DNA of 64,000 nt from Brevibacterium sanguinis. Lineage in GTDB: Bacteria; Actinomycetota; Actinomycetes; Actinomycetales; Brevibacteriaceae. The stretch spans positions 1 to 64,000 of the forward strand of contig NZ_QNSB01000002.1 of NCBI RefSeq assembly GCF_003315415.1, written 5' to 3'. Position 1 is the first letter of the stretch; each line of letters begins with the position of its first letter. The notes below the pieces were generated by a model. The model was not told the origin of the DNA, did no database searches, and was given only the letters and a program-made list of their open reading frames with translations. This document shows, in pieces, positions 17,144 to 26,892 of this stretch. Position numbers and translations under genes: made by a program.

Positions 17144-18478
17144 ATGCAGAGCCATGCGGTTCCCCCGCCTCCGAGTTCCCGGCCGTCCCCGCCGGCGAGC
17201 TCCCGGTCCCGAATCCTCAGCTGGGCGCTGTGGGACTGGGGGTCGGCATCGTTCAACGCCGTCATCATCACGTTCGTCTTCACCCCGTACCTGACGAAGG
17301 GCGTGGCGGCGAGCGAGGAATCGGGCTCGTCCGCGCTCGGCTGGTCAATGGCCGCGGCCGGGCTCGTCATCGCGCTCGTCGCTCCGGCCGTCGGAACGCG
17401 GGCCGACGCGGGCGGGCGGCACCGGATGTGGCTCGGCATCCACACGAGCATCGTCGTGCTCTCGATGCTCGGCCTCTTCTTCGTCCGCGACTCCCCCGAG
17501 TACCTGTGGCTGGGACTGCTCCTCATCGCCGTCGGCAGCGTCTTCTTCGAGTTCGCCGAAGTGTCCTACAACGGGATCATGGTCCGCATCACCCGTCCCG
17601 ACAATGTCGGCCGGGTCTCGGGCTTCGGATGGGGCATGGGGTACGTCGGCGGGCTGGTCCTCCTCGTCCTCCTCCTCGTGCTCGTCATCCAGCCCGAGGT
17701 GGGCATCCTCGGCGCCGCGGACGAGGGAGGGCTGCGGTTCCGGATCGTCGCGGCGCTGTCCGCGCTGTGGTTCGCCGTCTTCGCGCTTCCGGTGCTGTTC
17801 ACCGCGCCCGGGCCCGAGAGCACCTCGACCGCGACGGACAACCCCGTCAGGGCATTCCTCTCCGACTACGCCGCCCTGGTCCGCCGCCTCGTGCGGATGT
17901 GGAGGGAAGAGCACCAGACCCTGCGCTTCTTCATCGCCTCGGCGGTGTTCCGCGACGGTCTGGCCGCGATCTTCGCCTTCGCCGGCGTCCTCGCGGCCGG
18001 CAGCTACGGGTTCAGCGCCTCGGAGATCATCGTCCTCGGCGTCGCCGCCAACATCGCGGCAGGGACGGGCGCGATGATCGCGGGGGTCTTCGACGACCGC
18101 TTCGGACCCAAACCGGTGATCATCGCCGGACTCATCGTCATCCTCCTCGGCGGCCTGCCGATCCTCTTCAGCGAGGAGCGCGCGGTGTTCTGGGCCTGCG
18201 CGCTCATCCTCAGCTTCTGCGTCGGACCCGTGCAGGCCTCGAGCCGGTCGTTCCTCGCGAGGATCACCCCGCCCGAGAGCGCCGGCGAGAACTTCGGCCT
18301 CTACGCCACCACCGGGCGCGCCGTCAGCTTCCTCGGCCCCGCGATGTTCGCCGTCTCCATCTCCGTGTTCGGCTTCCAGCGCGCCGGCGTCCTCGGGATC
18401 CTCCTCGTCCTGCTGCTCGGACTGATCCTCATCATCCCCGTCAGGCCGGAGGCCCCGCGCCTGGCGATGCAGAGGTGA
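17144..18478 (+). CDS. MFS transporter, UMF1/Atg22-like
   Basis: The 444-aa protein has about 12 membrane helices. ALWDWGSASFNAVIITFVFTP at the start and a long cytoplasmic loop (YAALVRRLVRMWREEHQTLRF) between the two halves resemble the UMF1 family of major facilitators. GSVFFEFAEVSYNGIMVRI and the LFSEERAVFWACALILSF region also fit. Export of amino acids or other small molecules is possible; the substrate is not known. The first 25 residues are Pro/Ser-rich. The start at 17144 lacks a strong ribosome site (TAAGGTGCAG upstream). Confidence 0.8.
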   Translation: MQSHAVPPPPSSRPSPPASSRSRILSWALWDWGSASFNAVIITFVFTPYLTKGVAASEESGSSALGWSMAAAGLVIALVAPAVGTRADAGGRHRMWLGIHTSIVVLSMLGLFFVRDSPEYLWLGLLLIAVGSVFFEFAEVSYNGIMVRITRPDNVGRVSGFGWGMGYVGGLVLLVLLLVLVIQPEVGILGAADEGGLRFRIVAALSALWFAVFALPVLFTAPGPESTSTATDNPVRAFLSDYAALVRRLVRMWREEHQTLRFFIASAVFRDGLAAIFAFAGVLAAGSYGFSASEIIVLGVAANIAAGTGAMIAGVFDDRFGPKPVIIAGLIVILLGGLPILFSEERAVFWACALILSFCVGPVQASSRSFLARITPPESAGENFGLYATTGRAVSFLGPAMFAVSISVFGFQRAGVLGILLVLLLGLILIIPVRPEAPRLAMQR

Positions 18479-18647
18479 CGATGCGCGTCGGGGACGGCGA
18501 ATCGTGTGACGATCTGTCCGTTTCGATTGACAGAAACCGAACGAACGTCACCCGACTCGCACCGGGCCAGAACGAAGTGCACACAACTCGCACCGGGCGC
18601 AGCACCTCGGCGTCATCGGGCACCTCGCCGAGGCGGTGGGACGGCTT
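18479..18647. repeat. Intergenic region with recurring short motifs
   Basis: ACTCGCACCGGG occurs at 18555-18566 and 18586-18597, 31 bases apart. The 12-mer CGAAGTGCACAC at 18573-18584 is the reverse complement of two copies at 52358 and 52388. The region lies between convergent genes, so terminators are expected here. Confidence 0.55.
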
Positions 18648-19151
18648 CTAGGAGGCCACCGAGGTCTCGCCTGCGAGCAGTTCGTCGATCTGGCCGATCG
18701 CGCCGGTCGCCCCTTCGACGACGCCCATCTCGAGCACCTTCTTCAGCCCGTCGAGCGATTCGTAGGTGCCGACGTACTCGGCCCGGGTCCCGCCGTCGAT
18801 CGCCGTGAAGGTGTAGACGTTGTGGGCCGCCGGCATCTCGTCGACCCGGTTGAACTCCTCGTCGGAGAAGTAGTCATGGAAGCCGAAGGAGCGCGGCTCG
18901 TCCACGTCGGTGACGACCCAGAAGCCGCAGTACTTCTCCCCCTCCGGGCTCGTCATGAAGTAGGTGACCTTGCCGCCGGGCCGCATGTCGTGATCGACGA
19001 CCGTGGCGGGGTAGCCCGGGGGACCCCAGATCTTCTCCAGCTGGCGCGGGTCGGCGTAGACCTGCCAGACGCGTTCGGGCGGCGCGGCGAACTCCGCCAC
19101 CATGGTCAGGGTGAGTGCGTTCTCGTCGTGGTGGACTTCTGTGACTGGCAT
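18648..19151 (-). CDS. SRPBCC (AHSA1/START-like) domain protein
   Basis: The 167-aa protein begins with the AHSA1-type pattern FAAPPERVWQVYADPRQLEKIWGPPGYPATV and has the conserved RPGGKVTYFMTSPEG stretch. These helix-grip proteins bind hydrophobic ligands; the reaction or partner is not known. The ATG at 19151 follows GGAGGAG. It is the second gene of a two-gene unit behind an ArsR-like regulator, 23 bases apart, a very common actinobacterial pairing. Confidence 0.85.
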   Translation of the reverse strand: MPVTEVHHDENALTLTMVAEFAAPPERVWQVYADPRQLEKIWGPPGYPATVVDHDMRPGGKVTYFMTSPEGEKYCGFWVVTDVDEPRSFGFHDYFSDEEFNRVDEMPAAHNVYTFTAIDGGTRAEYVGTYESLDGLKKVLEMGVVEGATGAIGQIDELLAGETSVAS

Positions 19152-19174
19152 GACTGCTCCTCCATCGGATGTGG

Positions 19175-19567
19175 TCAACTGACTGGCGGTCCGCCCGCTG
19201 CGCCGGACGGTTCTGCCCGATCGGTCGATCCGGTCGAGCCCCCATCGGCGGCCAGCAGGTCGTCGATGCGCTCCACGCGCTCCCGCCACAGGTGCTCGAG
19301 CTCGCCGAGCAGCTCCTGCGCCGAGCGGATCGTCCCGACATCGGTCCTGGCCACCTGTTCGCGTCCGCGTCTGCGCTTGTTCACGAGCCCTGCCCTCTCG
19401 AGCACGGCCACATGCTTCTGCACCGCGGCGAAGCTCATGTCGTACTTCGCCGCCAAGGTGGAGACCGATTGACCCTCGTCCATGACCCGCCTGACGATGT
19501 CACGCCGGGTCCGATCCGACAGCGCATGGAACAGGGCGTCCGCCTGATCGTCGGAGAGGGTCTTCAT
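19175..19567 (-). CDS. ArsR-family winged-helix regulator
   Basis: The 130-aa protein has the ArsR fold: [39 protein letters not shown] (recognition helix) and [19 protein letters not shown]. No metal-binding Cys pair is seen, as is usual when the partner is an AHSA1 protein. The mRNA is probably leaderless: a -10 box TACGAT ends 8 nt before ATG 19567, and an in-frame ATG at 19576 would lie inside that -10 box, so 19567 is chosen. A palindrome lies between the -35 and -10 boxes, which suggests autorepression. Confidence 0.85.
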   Translation of the reverse strand: MKTLSDDQADALFHALSDRTRRDIVRRVMDEGQSVSTLAAKYDMSFAAVQKHVAVLERAGLVNKRRRGREQVARTDVGTIRSAQELLGELEHLWRERVERIDDLLAADGGSTGSTDRAEPSGAAGGPPVS

Positions 19568-19574
19568 GACACTC

Positions 19575-19602
19575 ATCGTACAACCGTTTGGTTGTATGTC
19601 AA
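19575..19602 (-). promoter_or_regulatory. ArsR promoter with embedded operator
   Basis: On the minus strand TTGACA (19602-19597), a 16-nt spacer and TACGAT (19580-19575) form a strong sigma-70 promoter. The spacer holds the perfect palindrome ACAACCAAACGGTTGT (19580-19595). The predicted transcript starts at or next to ATG 19567. Confidence 0.75.
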
Positions 19603-19650
19603 TGGGTTCCACAGGCCGAATGGAATCGACCCCACCCCTCGACGGAAGCA

Positions 19651-19684
19651 TTGAACAGGCGTTTAATATTGAACATGCGTTCAA
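19651..19684 (+). promoter_or_regulatory. Twin TetR operators over the -10 box and start codon
   Basis: TTGAACAGGCGTTTAA (19651-19666) and the perfect palindrome TTGAACATGCGTTCAA (19669-19684) are spaced 18 bp apart. The -10 box TAATAT (19664-19669) lies between them, and the second operator includes ATG 19675. Binding would block the promoter directly. Confidence 0.7.
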
Positions 19685-20325
19685 CGAAGAAGAGCTCGGA
19701 CCGCTCCCCCAACTCCTCCCCCGAGACAGCCGACCGGATCCAGCAGGCGGCGATCCGCGAGTTCGCGGAGAAGGGCTTCACGAAGCCGACGATCCGCGGC
19801 ATCGCCTCGGCGGCGGGGGTCTCTCCCGGGCTCGTCATCCATCACTTCGGCTCGAAGGAGGGACTGCGCTCCGCGTGCGACGACTATGTCTTCACCGCGA
19901 TCACCGAGGCGAAGGCCGCCAATGCCCGCTATTCGACGATGGCGATGGAGATCGTCTTCGCCGACCCTGTGATGCGGACGAACATCGACTACCTGATGAA
20001 ATCGCTCCTCGACCCCAGCGAACACGGGCAGCGCTACTTCGAGCACTACATCGACCTCGTCGAGGGATACCTCGCCGACGGCTTCGCCGGGTACACGTTC
20101 CGGCAGAGCACGGACCGGCGGGGCCAGGCCGCCACGATCGCCGCCCTCGCACTGGCGCCGATGATGCTCGCCGGCCGGATCCAGACGGCACTGGGCACGA
20201 CGGATGTCCAGGACACCCTGACACGACTGGCACCACACCTGCTCGACCTCTACGTCAACGGAGTCCTCGACTCGATCCCCGATGTCGAGGCCGACACCGA
20301 TCCGAACGGAGACGATCAGTCATGA
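19675..20325 (+). CDS. TetR regulator of the ABC drug exporter
   Basis: The 216-aa protein has a TetR helix-turn-helix ([20 protein letters not shown] followed by [20 protein letters not shown], roughly residues 20-60). The likely mRNA is leaderless, with TAATAT ending 5 nt before ATG 19675 and no Shine-Dalgarno. Its TGA overlaps the ATG of the ABC ATPase gene (ATGA), so regulator and transporter form one operon. The twin palindromes over its own start suggest autorepression, lifted by the exported drug or a related ligand. Confidence 0.88.
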   Translation: MRSTKKSSDRSPNSSPETADRIQQAAIREFAEKGFTKPTIRGIASAAGVSPGLVIHHFGSKEGLRSACDDYVFTAITEAKAANARYSTMAMEIVFADPVMRTNIDYLMKSLLDPSEHGQRYFEHYIDLVEGYLADGFAGYTFRQSTDRRGQAATIAALALAPMMLAGRIQTALGTTDVQDTLTRLAPHLLDLYVNGVLDSIPDVEADTDPNGDDQS

Positions 20326-21323
20326 TGACACCCCAGACCGACGGTCCGGCCATCTCCCTGACCGAGGTGGTCAAGGCCTACGGCCGGGTCCGCGCTCTCG
20401 ACGGCCTCGACCTCGAGGTCGCCCGGGGCGAGGTCCACGGCTTCCTCGGCCCCAACGGCGCCGGCAAGTCGACGACCATCCGGATCCTGCTCGGCATCCT
20501 GCGCCACGACTCGGGGCGCATCCGCCTCCTCGGCGAGGATCCGTGGAAGCATGCCGTCGCCCTGCACCGTCGGCTCGCCTATGTCCCCGGCGATGTCGAG
20601 CTCTGGCCCGGACTCACCGGCGGGGAGGCGATCGACCTCTTCGCCCGGCTCCGGGGCGGAGTCGACGAACGACGCCGCGATGAGCTCATCGACCGCTTCG
20701 ATCTCGACCCGCGCAAGAAGGGCCGCACGTACTCGAAGGGCAACCGGCAGAAGGTCGCCCTGATCGCGGCGCTGGCCTCGGACGTCGATCTGCTGCTCCT
20801 CGACGAGCCGACGGCGGGGCTGGACCCGCTGATGGAGGCCGTGTTCCAGGAGTGCATCCGCGAAGCCAAGGACGAGGGACGCACGGTTCTGCTCTCGAGC
20901 CACATCCTGGCCCAGGTCGAGGCCCTGGCCGATCGGGTCTCGATCATCCGCAAGGGAAGGATCGTCGAGTCGGGAGCCCTGAGCGAGCTGCGGCACCTGT
21001 CGCGGACCGCGATCACCGTCGACGTCGCCACCGCCGTCCCTCAGCTCACGGCGATGGCCGGGGTGCACGATCTCGAGCGGATCGGGACCCGGCTGCACTT
21101 CAGCGCCGACACGGCCGAGCTGCCGGCGATCATGCGGGCACTGGGAGAGCATGAGATCCGATCGCTGACGGCGACGCCGCCGACCCTCGAACAGCTCCTG
21201 CTGCGCCACTACGACGACGCCGATCGCGCCGCCGACGGCGCGGATTCGAACGGCCCCTCGGGCACCCGTGTCCTCACCACCACCGGACTGACCAGCCGCA
21301 GTTTCGACAAGGCGCGATCATGA
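20322..21323 (+). CDS. ABC transporter ATPase, drug/antibiotic export type
   Basis: The 333-aa protein is a complete ABC ATPase: Walker [10 protein letters not shown] near residue 45-53, the signature as [15 protein letters not shown] instead of LSGGQ, Walker [13 protein letters not shown] and the H-loop in LLSSHI. The YSKGNRQ form is usual in the DrrA-like group that exports polyketides and other drugs. A C-terminal region of about 100 residues follows. It overlaps its neighbours by 4 nt on both sides and works with the permease at 21320. Confidence 0.9.
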   Translation: MMTPQTDGPAISLTEVVKAYGRVRALDGLDLEVARGEVHGFLGPNGAGKSTTIRILLGILRHDSGRIRLLGEDPWKHAVALHRRLAYVPGDVELWPGLTGGEAIDLFARLRGGVDERRRDELIDRFDLDPRKKGRTYSKGNRQKVALIAALASDVDLLLLDEPTAGLDPLMEAVFQECIREAKDEGRTVLLSSHILAQVEALADRVSIIRKGRIVESGALSELRHLSRTAITVDVATAVPQLTAMAGVHDLERIGTRLHFSADTAELPAIMRALGEHEIRSLTATPPTLEQLLLRHYDDADRAADGADSNGPSGTRVLTTTGLTSRSFDKARS

Positions 21324-23053
21324 CCACGAGAATCCTCACCACACCCGCGGAACCGCCCCGGCGGTCCGCCCCGGACGATCCCCGAGGCGATTCCGGCCGC
21401 AGCGGGCCCCGGCATGCCGCCCCCACCGGGTCAGGACAGGGAGGAAGCCTGGCAGGCCTGGCCACGATGATCCGGTTCATGCTCCGGCGGGACCGGTGGC
21501 GGCTGCCGCTGTGGGTGCTCGGGCTGGCGGCACTGACCGCCTACTTCGCCAACGCCATCGGCACGGTGATGGACGACGAGGCGCTTGCCTCCATGACGGT
21601 GTTCGCCCGGAACCCGATCATGGGGCTGATCTCCGGCCCCGGATACGGGTTCGACGAGATCACGCTCCCCCGCTTCATCACCGGGGTCTACGGCGTCTTC
21701 CTCATGCTCGGGGCGGCGATGATGAACATCACGTCGATCTCCCGGCACACCCGCATCGAGGAGCAGACCGGACGGGCCGAACTCATCCGCGCCAACGTGA
21801 CGGGACGCGATACGCAGCTGATCGCGGCTCTCGTCGTCGCGGTGCTGATGAATGCCGCGCTGAGCGTGCTCATGACCCTGGCCTTCCGCTATTCCGCCGC
21901 CGAACCGGAGCCGCTGGCCTCGGTGGTCCTGTTCTCCCTCGGCGTCGCGGCCGTCGGCTGCGTCTTCGCCGCCGTGACCGCGGTGACCTCACAGTTCTCC
22001 GCGTTCGCCCGCGCGGGATCCGGCATCGCCGGCGCGGTCCTCGCCGCCGCCTTCGTCATCCGCGGCCTCGGGGACATGTCGGCCGTGCAGGACGGGGACC
22101 TCGAGTGGCTGACCTGGCTCTCCCCACTGGGCTGGGCCCAGCAGACCGCGCCGTTCGTCCTCGACAGGTGGTGGCCCCTGCTGCTGCACCTGGGCCTGTT
22201 CGCGGTGCTCGTCCCGATCGCCGTCAGGCTCCAGTCGACGCGCGATCTGGCGGCCGGGATCCTCGCCGAACGCCTCGGTCGGGAGCACGCCCCGGGCTCG
22301 TTGTCGACTCCGCTCGGCCTGGCGCTGCGGCTGCAGCGCTCGAGCCTGGTCTGGTGGTCGATCGGCGTGTTCACCATGGGTGTCGTGTTCGGCTCCTTCA
22401 CCGGCGCCATGGCCGACAGCGCGGCGGGGATGCCCCCGGAGATCGTCGACATCATGGGCGGGGCCGCGGGGATCGTCGACGGCTACATCGGGTACATGGC
22501 GATGTACTTCGCGTTGATCGTCACCGCCTATGCCGTCCTCGCGATCCTCGGCCTGCGCTCCGAGGAGCAGGGAGTGCGCACGGAACCGGTGCTGGCCACC
22601 GCCGTGAGTCGCAGCTCCTGGCTCCTGTCGTGGACCTGTGTGACGGCTCTCGGAGTCCTGTGGCTGATGCTCCTCGCCGGACTCGGTGACGGATTGGGCG
22701 CCGCAGTCTCGACCGGTGATTGGGAGGTGTTCGGTCCCTCGGTCCTCGGCCACACCGCGCAGACCGCCTCGGTCTGGGTCTTCCTCGCCCTCGCCCTGGC
22801 CCTCTACGGCTTCGCTCCCCGGCTGATGGCGCTGACGTGGATCGTGTTCGTCTGCAGCGCGGTGTTGACGCTGTTCGGGCAGATGCTGCAGGTGGACGAG
22901 GAGGTCCTCGACACCTCCGTCTTCCGGCACGTCGGTCAGTACCCGGCCCAGGATCTGTCCGCCGAGGCGGTGCTCGTCCTCATCGGCGTCGCGGCGGTGC
23001 TCGTGTGCCTCGGAGTGCTCGGCTTCCGCCGGAGGAACCTCATCACCGCGTGA
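21320..23053 (+). CDS. ABC-2 permease, polyketide-antibiotic exporter type
   Basis: The 577-aa membrane protein has about 12 hydrophobic segments in two halves, starting with [20 protein letters not shown] after a 45-residue Pro/Gly-rich tail. The two-halved layout, [19 protein letters not shown] and [19 protein letters not shown], matches permeases annotated as exporters of polyketide antibiotics. It starts 4 nt inside the ATPase gene and completes the TetR-ATPase-permease operon. Confidence 0.85.
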   Translation: MTTRILTTPAEPPRRSAPDDPRGDSGRSGPRHAAPTGSGQGGSLAGLATMIRFMLRRDRWRLPLWVLGLAALTAYFANAIGTVMDDEALASMTVFARNPIMGLISGPGYGFDEITLPRFITGVYGVFLMLGAAMMNITSISRHTRIEEQTGRAELIRANVTGRDTQLIAALVVAVLMNAALSVLMTLAFRYSAAEPEPLASVVLFSLGVAAVGCVFAAVTAVTSQFSAFARAGSGIAGAVLAAAFVIRGLGDMSAVQDGDLEWLTWLSPLGWAQQTAPFVLDRWWPLLLHLGLFAVLVPIAVRLQSTRDLAAGILAERLGREHAPGSLSTPLGLALRLQRSSLVWWSIGVFTMGVVFGSFTGAMADSAAGMPPEIVDIMGGAAGIVDGYIGYMAMYFALIVTAYAVLAILGLRSEEQGVRTEPVLATAVSRSSWLLSWTCVTALGVLWLMLLAGLGDGLGAAVSTGDWEVFGPSVLGHTAQTASVWVFLALALALYGFAPRLMALTWIVFVCSAVLTLFGQMLQVDEEVLDTSVFRHVGQYPAQDLSAEAVLVLIGVAAVLVCLGVLGFRRRNLITA

Positions 23054-23092
23054 GCTGCTCGCGCGGAGCGGCGAATCTCGGCACCCTCGCCA

Positions 23093-25510
23093 TCAGGTCT
23101 CGGGAGGGTCGACGTAGCCGAGGGCTCTCGCACGGGCGAGCGCGGATTCGCGACCGGATGCGCCGAGCTTCCGGTAGAGGGCGGAGAGGTTGTTCTTCAC
23201 CGTTCCCTCGACGAGGTGGAGTTCGGCCGCGATCTGAGACACCGATCGGCTGCGCCCGAGCAGGGCGAGCAGAGTCCTCTCCCTCTCGGTGAGGTTCGGG
23301 CTGTCGACACTCGGCACCAGCGCGGTCGCGACACCTCCCAGAAGGTCCCGGAGGTCGGCGGTCGGCATCCGATCCCGAGCGAACTCCTGCAGGACCGGCC
23401 CCCAGACATCGGGGGTGAGGTCGAGGAGGGTGTTGCGGTCCGGTGCCGGCAGCAGCGCGATCGGGAGCAGCGAGCCCACCCAGTTGGAGAGTTCGATGGC
23501 CTCCCTGAATGCCGCGGCTGCCTCGTCCTCCTCTCCCGAGCGCAGATGCGCCACGGCCCTGAGCCCGGTCAGCTCGGCACGCTCACGGGTGCTGAGGAAG
23601 TCGTCGTAGAAGTGCGACCTGATCACCGCCAGCGCATCGTCGAACCTCCCCGCCACCACGCAGCTGCGGGCCGTGAGCACATACTTCGCGCCGACGCGCG
23701 CAGGCAGCTCTGCGAGCAGCTGCTCAGCCCGGAAGAGCTGTCCGAGCCCGACGAGCGCGGCGGCCCGCGAGGCGCTGAGCACGCCTGCCCCGGCCTCGGA
23801 GGTCCGCCGTGTCTGCGCATACACCTCGGCTTCCTCGTCAGCGAGGAGGATCCCCGACTCCGAGGTGGCGGAGAGCAGCGCCAGAGTCCGTTCGAGCACC
23901 GGCACGTGGATCCACAGGGATCCCATCTCCGGGAACTCCTTGAGCCTCGCGACGAGGTCGGCCAACCGCCCGAGGTCGAGACGATCGAGTGCTCGGTGTG
24001 CCGCAGCGATGAGTGCCGCGGGACGGAACGCCGCCTCGAGCACGATCGGCGGTTCGTCGAGGCTCGCGAATCGGAGCAGGTCGCCCTCCGCCCGTCGGTG
24101 GTCTCCGCCGAGAAAGGAGGCCAGAGCCGACCAGGCGACGATGGCCGGGGCCAGGAAATCACCGACGACGGCGCGCTCCTGCATCGCATCCTCGATGTCG
24201 CGCAGCAGCGCCAGGGCACGCCCCGGTTCTCCGGCCAGCACGGATTCCACAGCCGCCCGGAACCGGACGATGGCCCGCGGCCGGGGCGCGCCGAGGGACA
24301 CCCAGCCGGCTCCGACCTGCGCGGCTTCGCGGTGTCGGCCCTGCCCCGAGAGCTGCGACATCCGGGCGAGCACGTCCCTCGCCTCGATCAGTGCGCCGGG
24401 ATGCTCGGCCGAGGTGGGGTCGGGGGACGACGTGCTGTCGTCGATCCTCGCGCCAGGTGGCTCCTCAGCTGCGGGGGCCGTCGGCTCGCAGAGCAGCGCG
24501 AACTCCCGCGATCCCGGTGTGCCCGGAGCAGTCGCCCTGGCCACGAGCTCGCGCAGTCTGCCGGTCGACGTGTCTCCGGCACGCGGAGCCCTGCTCCGCG
24601 CCTCGGCGACGGTGTCGGCAATGACGGACAGGAGCGCGAGCTCGGGCGACTCGCGGACGGCTCTCTGCGGCAGGTGGGCGAAGGCCTCGATCGACTCCGG
24701 ATAGAGGTAGAGAACCGGAAGCCCCACCGCCGAGGCGATCCTGCCGAGGGCTGTCCACAGCCGTCCGGCCCGCGCGAGCAGGAGAGCGTTCTCGACGAGC
24801 ACCGCGTCGGGGGAAGTCGCGAACTCGATCTGCTCGGTGAATGCCTCGACGAGGGTCGAGCGCAGGCGGGCGAGCGGAGCGTCCTCGTCGGCGGGGCGGA
24901 GAGAGGACCCCGGTCCGGTCGCACTCCCGTTCTGGGAGGAGCTGCCGACCAATCCGTCCTGGGTCGAGAGCGACCGCACCCACGCCGCGATGAGCGCCGG
25001 CACGTGAAGGGCGTCCGCCTCACCGTCGGCGAGGACGAGTCCCATCGCCTGGAGTCTGAGCAGGGTGACCTTGTGGTCTTCGGCGTCGACGTCCCGCTGC
25101 TCGAGAGTCGAGGCGACCGCGTCGAGTGCGATCACGGCGACGTGCTCGGAGAACCGGTGCAGCAGTGACAGTGTCCGCAGCGCCAATCGATCCCGGCGGT
25201 CGAGCGAGATGTCGACGTCGGGGCCGCTGCGGATCGCGAACTCGGCGAGGCTTCCCGAGCCGAGCAGCTCGCCGAGGCTCCGGTTCGAGGCCGCGACCGA
25301 GTCGAGTGCCGCCCGGGCGGGGGCCACCCAGCCGCCTGAGGCGTCGTAGAGCAGCCGCGCGACGTGCTCGTCGACGCCCAGCAGCTGTTGCAGATCCGCA
25401 GGGCTCGCTGCGCGTCGGTGATCGGGTCGGTGCGGTTCCGGGCTCATGGATCCACTGTGGACCACTCCCGAGCGCAAACCCCCTGAGACCGGTCGATCGA
25501 GCGGATTCAT
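23093..25510 (-). CDS. Large LuxR-type regulator without evident ATPase motif
   Basis: The 805-aa protein ends with a LuxR helix-turn-helix (LTERERTLLALLGRSRSVSQ then IAAELHLVEGTVKNNLSALY, about residues 740-795). The long helical middle resembles the TPR-like region of MalT/LAL regulators, but I see no Walker A. The start at 25510 is chosen because it overlaps the stop of the Wzy-like gene as ATGA; ATG 25447 is an alternative. Being last in the EPS operon, it may control the operon or the next genes. Confidence 0.8.
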   Translation of the reverse strand: MNPLDRPVSGGLRSGVVHSGSMSPEPHRPDHRRAASPADLQQLLGVDEHVARLLYDASGGWVAPARAALDSVAASNRSLGELLGSGSLAEFAIRSGPDVDISLDRRDRLALRTLSLLHRFSEHVAVIALDAVASTLEQRDVDAEDHKVTLLRLQAMGLVLADGEADALHVPALIAAWVRSLSTQDGLVGSSSQNGSATGPGSSLRPADEDAPLARLRSTLVEAFTEQIEFATSPDAVLVENALLLARAGRLWTALGRIASAVGLPVLYLYPESIEAFAHLPQRAVRESPELALLSVIADTVAEARSRAPRAGDTSTGRLRELVARATAPGTPGSREFALLCEPTAPAAEEPPGARIDDSTSSPDPTSAEHPGALIEARDVLARMSQLSGQGRHREAAQVGAGWVSLGAPRPRAIVRFRAAVESVLAGEPGRALALLRDIEDAMQERAVVGDFLAPAIVAWSALASFLGGDHRRAEGDLLRFASLDEPPIVLEAAFRPAALIAAAHRALDRLDLGRLADLVARLKEFPEMGSLWIHVPVLERTLALLSATSESGILLADEEAEVYAQTRRTSEAGAGVLSASRAAALVGLGQLFRAEQLLAELPARVGAKYVLTARSCVVAGRFDDALAVIRSHFYDDFLSTRERAELTGLRAVAHLRSGEEDEAAAAFREAIELSNWVGSLLPIALLPAPDRNTLLDLTPDVWGPVLQEFARDRMPTADLRDLLGGVATALVPSVDSPNLTERERTLLALLGRSRSVSQIAAELHLVEGTVKNNLSALYRKLGASGRESALARARALGYVDPPET

Positions 25511-26892
25511 CGGACGATCTCGCGGGCCACCGCAATGGGCCTGCAGACTTCCGCATCCGGGACGCCCGGACTCCTGCGGCGGCGTCGAGCCGGACGTCCC
25601 GCCGACCGGGTGACGGGGCTTCCCGCTGACCCGGGTGTCCGGCGCTCACCTTCCGGCGCGGGAGGGAGACCGGCGTAGAGGAGAGGCAGCGAGATGACGA
25701 AGATCGTGAAGATCGTCCCCACCAGGCCGGCGCTGAACAGAGACACGCTCTCGACCAGGGACAGGCCCGCGACGCCCGCCGAGGACGCACAGAGCACATG
25801 TCGGCGTCCGCGGTCGAGCGGGGAGCGAGCGAGCCGCACCCAGACGAGAGCGACGATGCCCAGCAGCAGGACCAGCTCGAGCAGCCCCCCGCGCACGAAC
25901 GTCTCGACGAAGAAGCTGTGGAACTCCGAGGGCTCCATGCCTCGGGCCTGCGCGATCGCGACGCCGCGGAACCCTCCGCCGCCGAGGAGGATCCCGTTCT
26001 CACGCCAGATGTCGAGTCCGAGGCTCCAGATGACGTCACGGCCGGCGAGCGCGGCGTCCGGCCGCAGCAGGAGGTCCCGCAGCACGTCCCCCGCCCCCGT
26101 GCGGATGACGAGCACGGCGGAGGCCAGACCCGCACCGAGGAGCAGCAGGAGGTATCTCGCCCGCACGCGGAATCGCAGCACCGCGAAGGCGGTGAGGAAG
26201 ATGAGGGAGGCGGCGATCGACCCCCGGGACATCGTCAGCAGCAGGGAGGCGATCTGCAGGGCGAACAGCGTGATGTTGTGCACCCGCAGCCGCCTGCCGT
26301 GCAGGTGGAGGACGTGGGCGACGAGCCCGAGGAACAGGAAGTACCCGAACTGATTGCGATTGGCGAAGAAACTGCTGAAGTCGAACTGGTAGCTCGAACC
26401 GGAGCCGAGGATCTGCGGGATGTCGGTGCCGTTGAGCACGACGTTGACGACGATCGCCACCAGCGTGAGCCAGAGGAATCCGACGAGGAACGTGTTCAGC
26501 TCCCGCTCGCTGGGCCGCAGCGACTGGGCGAGGCCCGCGTAGGCGATGATGCAGATCATCCCGGCGATCGCCCCCACGAGGTCCATCGGGTCGTAGTCGC
26601 CGAACCTCAGGCACACCGAGAACAGGGTGAGGGCCTGCAGGATGCCGTAGACCAGCGCGATCCCCAGCCACGGGTCGCGCGGTTGGATCCGCCAGTGGAG
26701 GGCCATGAGGACGAGGATGGCCAGCTGCACGGCGTACCCCGCCACGACTGCCGCGGTGAACGGCACCGGTGCGGCCAGCGTGTGCACGGCGGCCACCGGG
26801 ACGATGGAGGCCGCGATGAGCAGGAGCAGGGTGATCCCGATCCCGCGCTGACCCCGCCGGGCATCGAGTGGCGTCGGTGCCGCCTCAGCGCG
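25507..26892 (-). CDS. O-antigen ligase / Wzy-like polysaccharide polymerase
   Basis: The 461-aa protein has about 10-12 hydrophobic segments and a large loop with DFSSFFANRNQFGYFLFLG and GRDVIWSLGLDIWRENGILLG followed by GGGGFRGV, which is the layout of the Wzy_C/O-antigen ligase family. It would polymerise or transfer lipid-linked repeat units outside the membrane. ATG 26892 overlaps the previous gene by 8 nt; GTG 26910 is an alternative. The last 50 residues are Arg/Pro-rich and probably cytoplasmic. Confidence 0.8.
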   Translation of the reverse strand, partial: RAEAAPTPLDARRGQRGIGITLLLLIAASIVPVAAVHTLAAPVPFTAAVVAGYAVQLAILVLMALHWRIQPRDPWLGIALVYGILQALTLFSVCLRFGDYDPMDLVGAIAGMICIIAYAGLAQSLRPSERELNTFLVGFLWLTLVAIVVNVVLNGTDIPQILGSGSSYQFDFSSFFANRNQFGYFLFLGLVAHVLHLHGRRLRVHNITLFALQIASLLLTMSRGSIAASLIFLTAFAVLRFRVRARYLLLLLGAGLASAVLVIRTGAGDVLRDLLLRPDAALAGRDVIWSLGLDIWRENGILLGGGGFRGVAIAQARGMEPSEFHSFFVETFVRGGLLELVLLLGIVALVWVRLARSPLDRGRRHVLCASSAGVAGLSLVESVSLFSAGLVGTIFTIFVISLPLLYAGLPPAPEGERRTPGSAGSPVTRSAGRPARRRRRSPGVPDAEVCRPIAVAREIVR

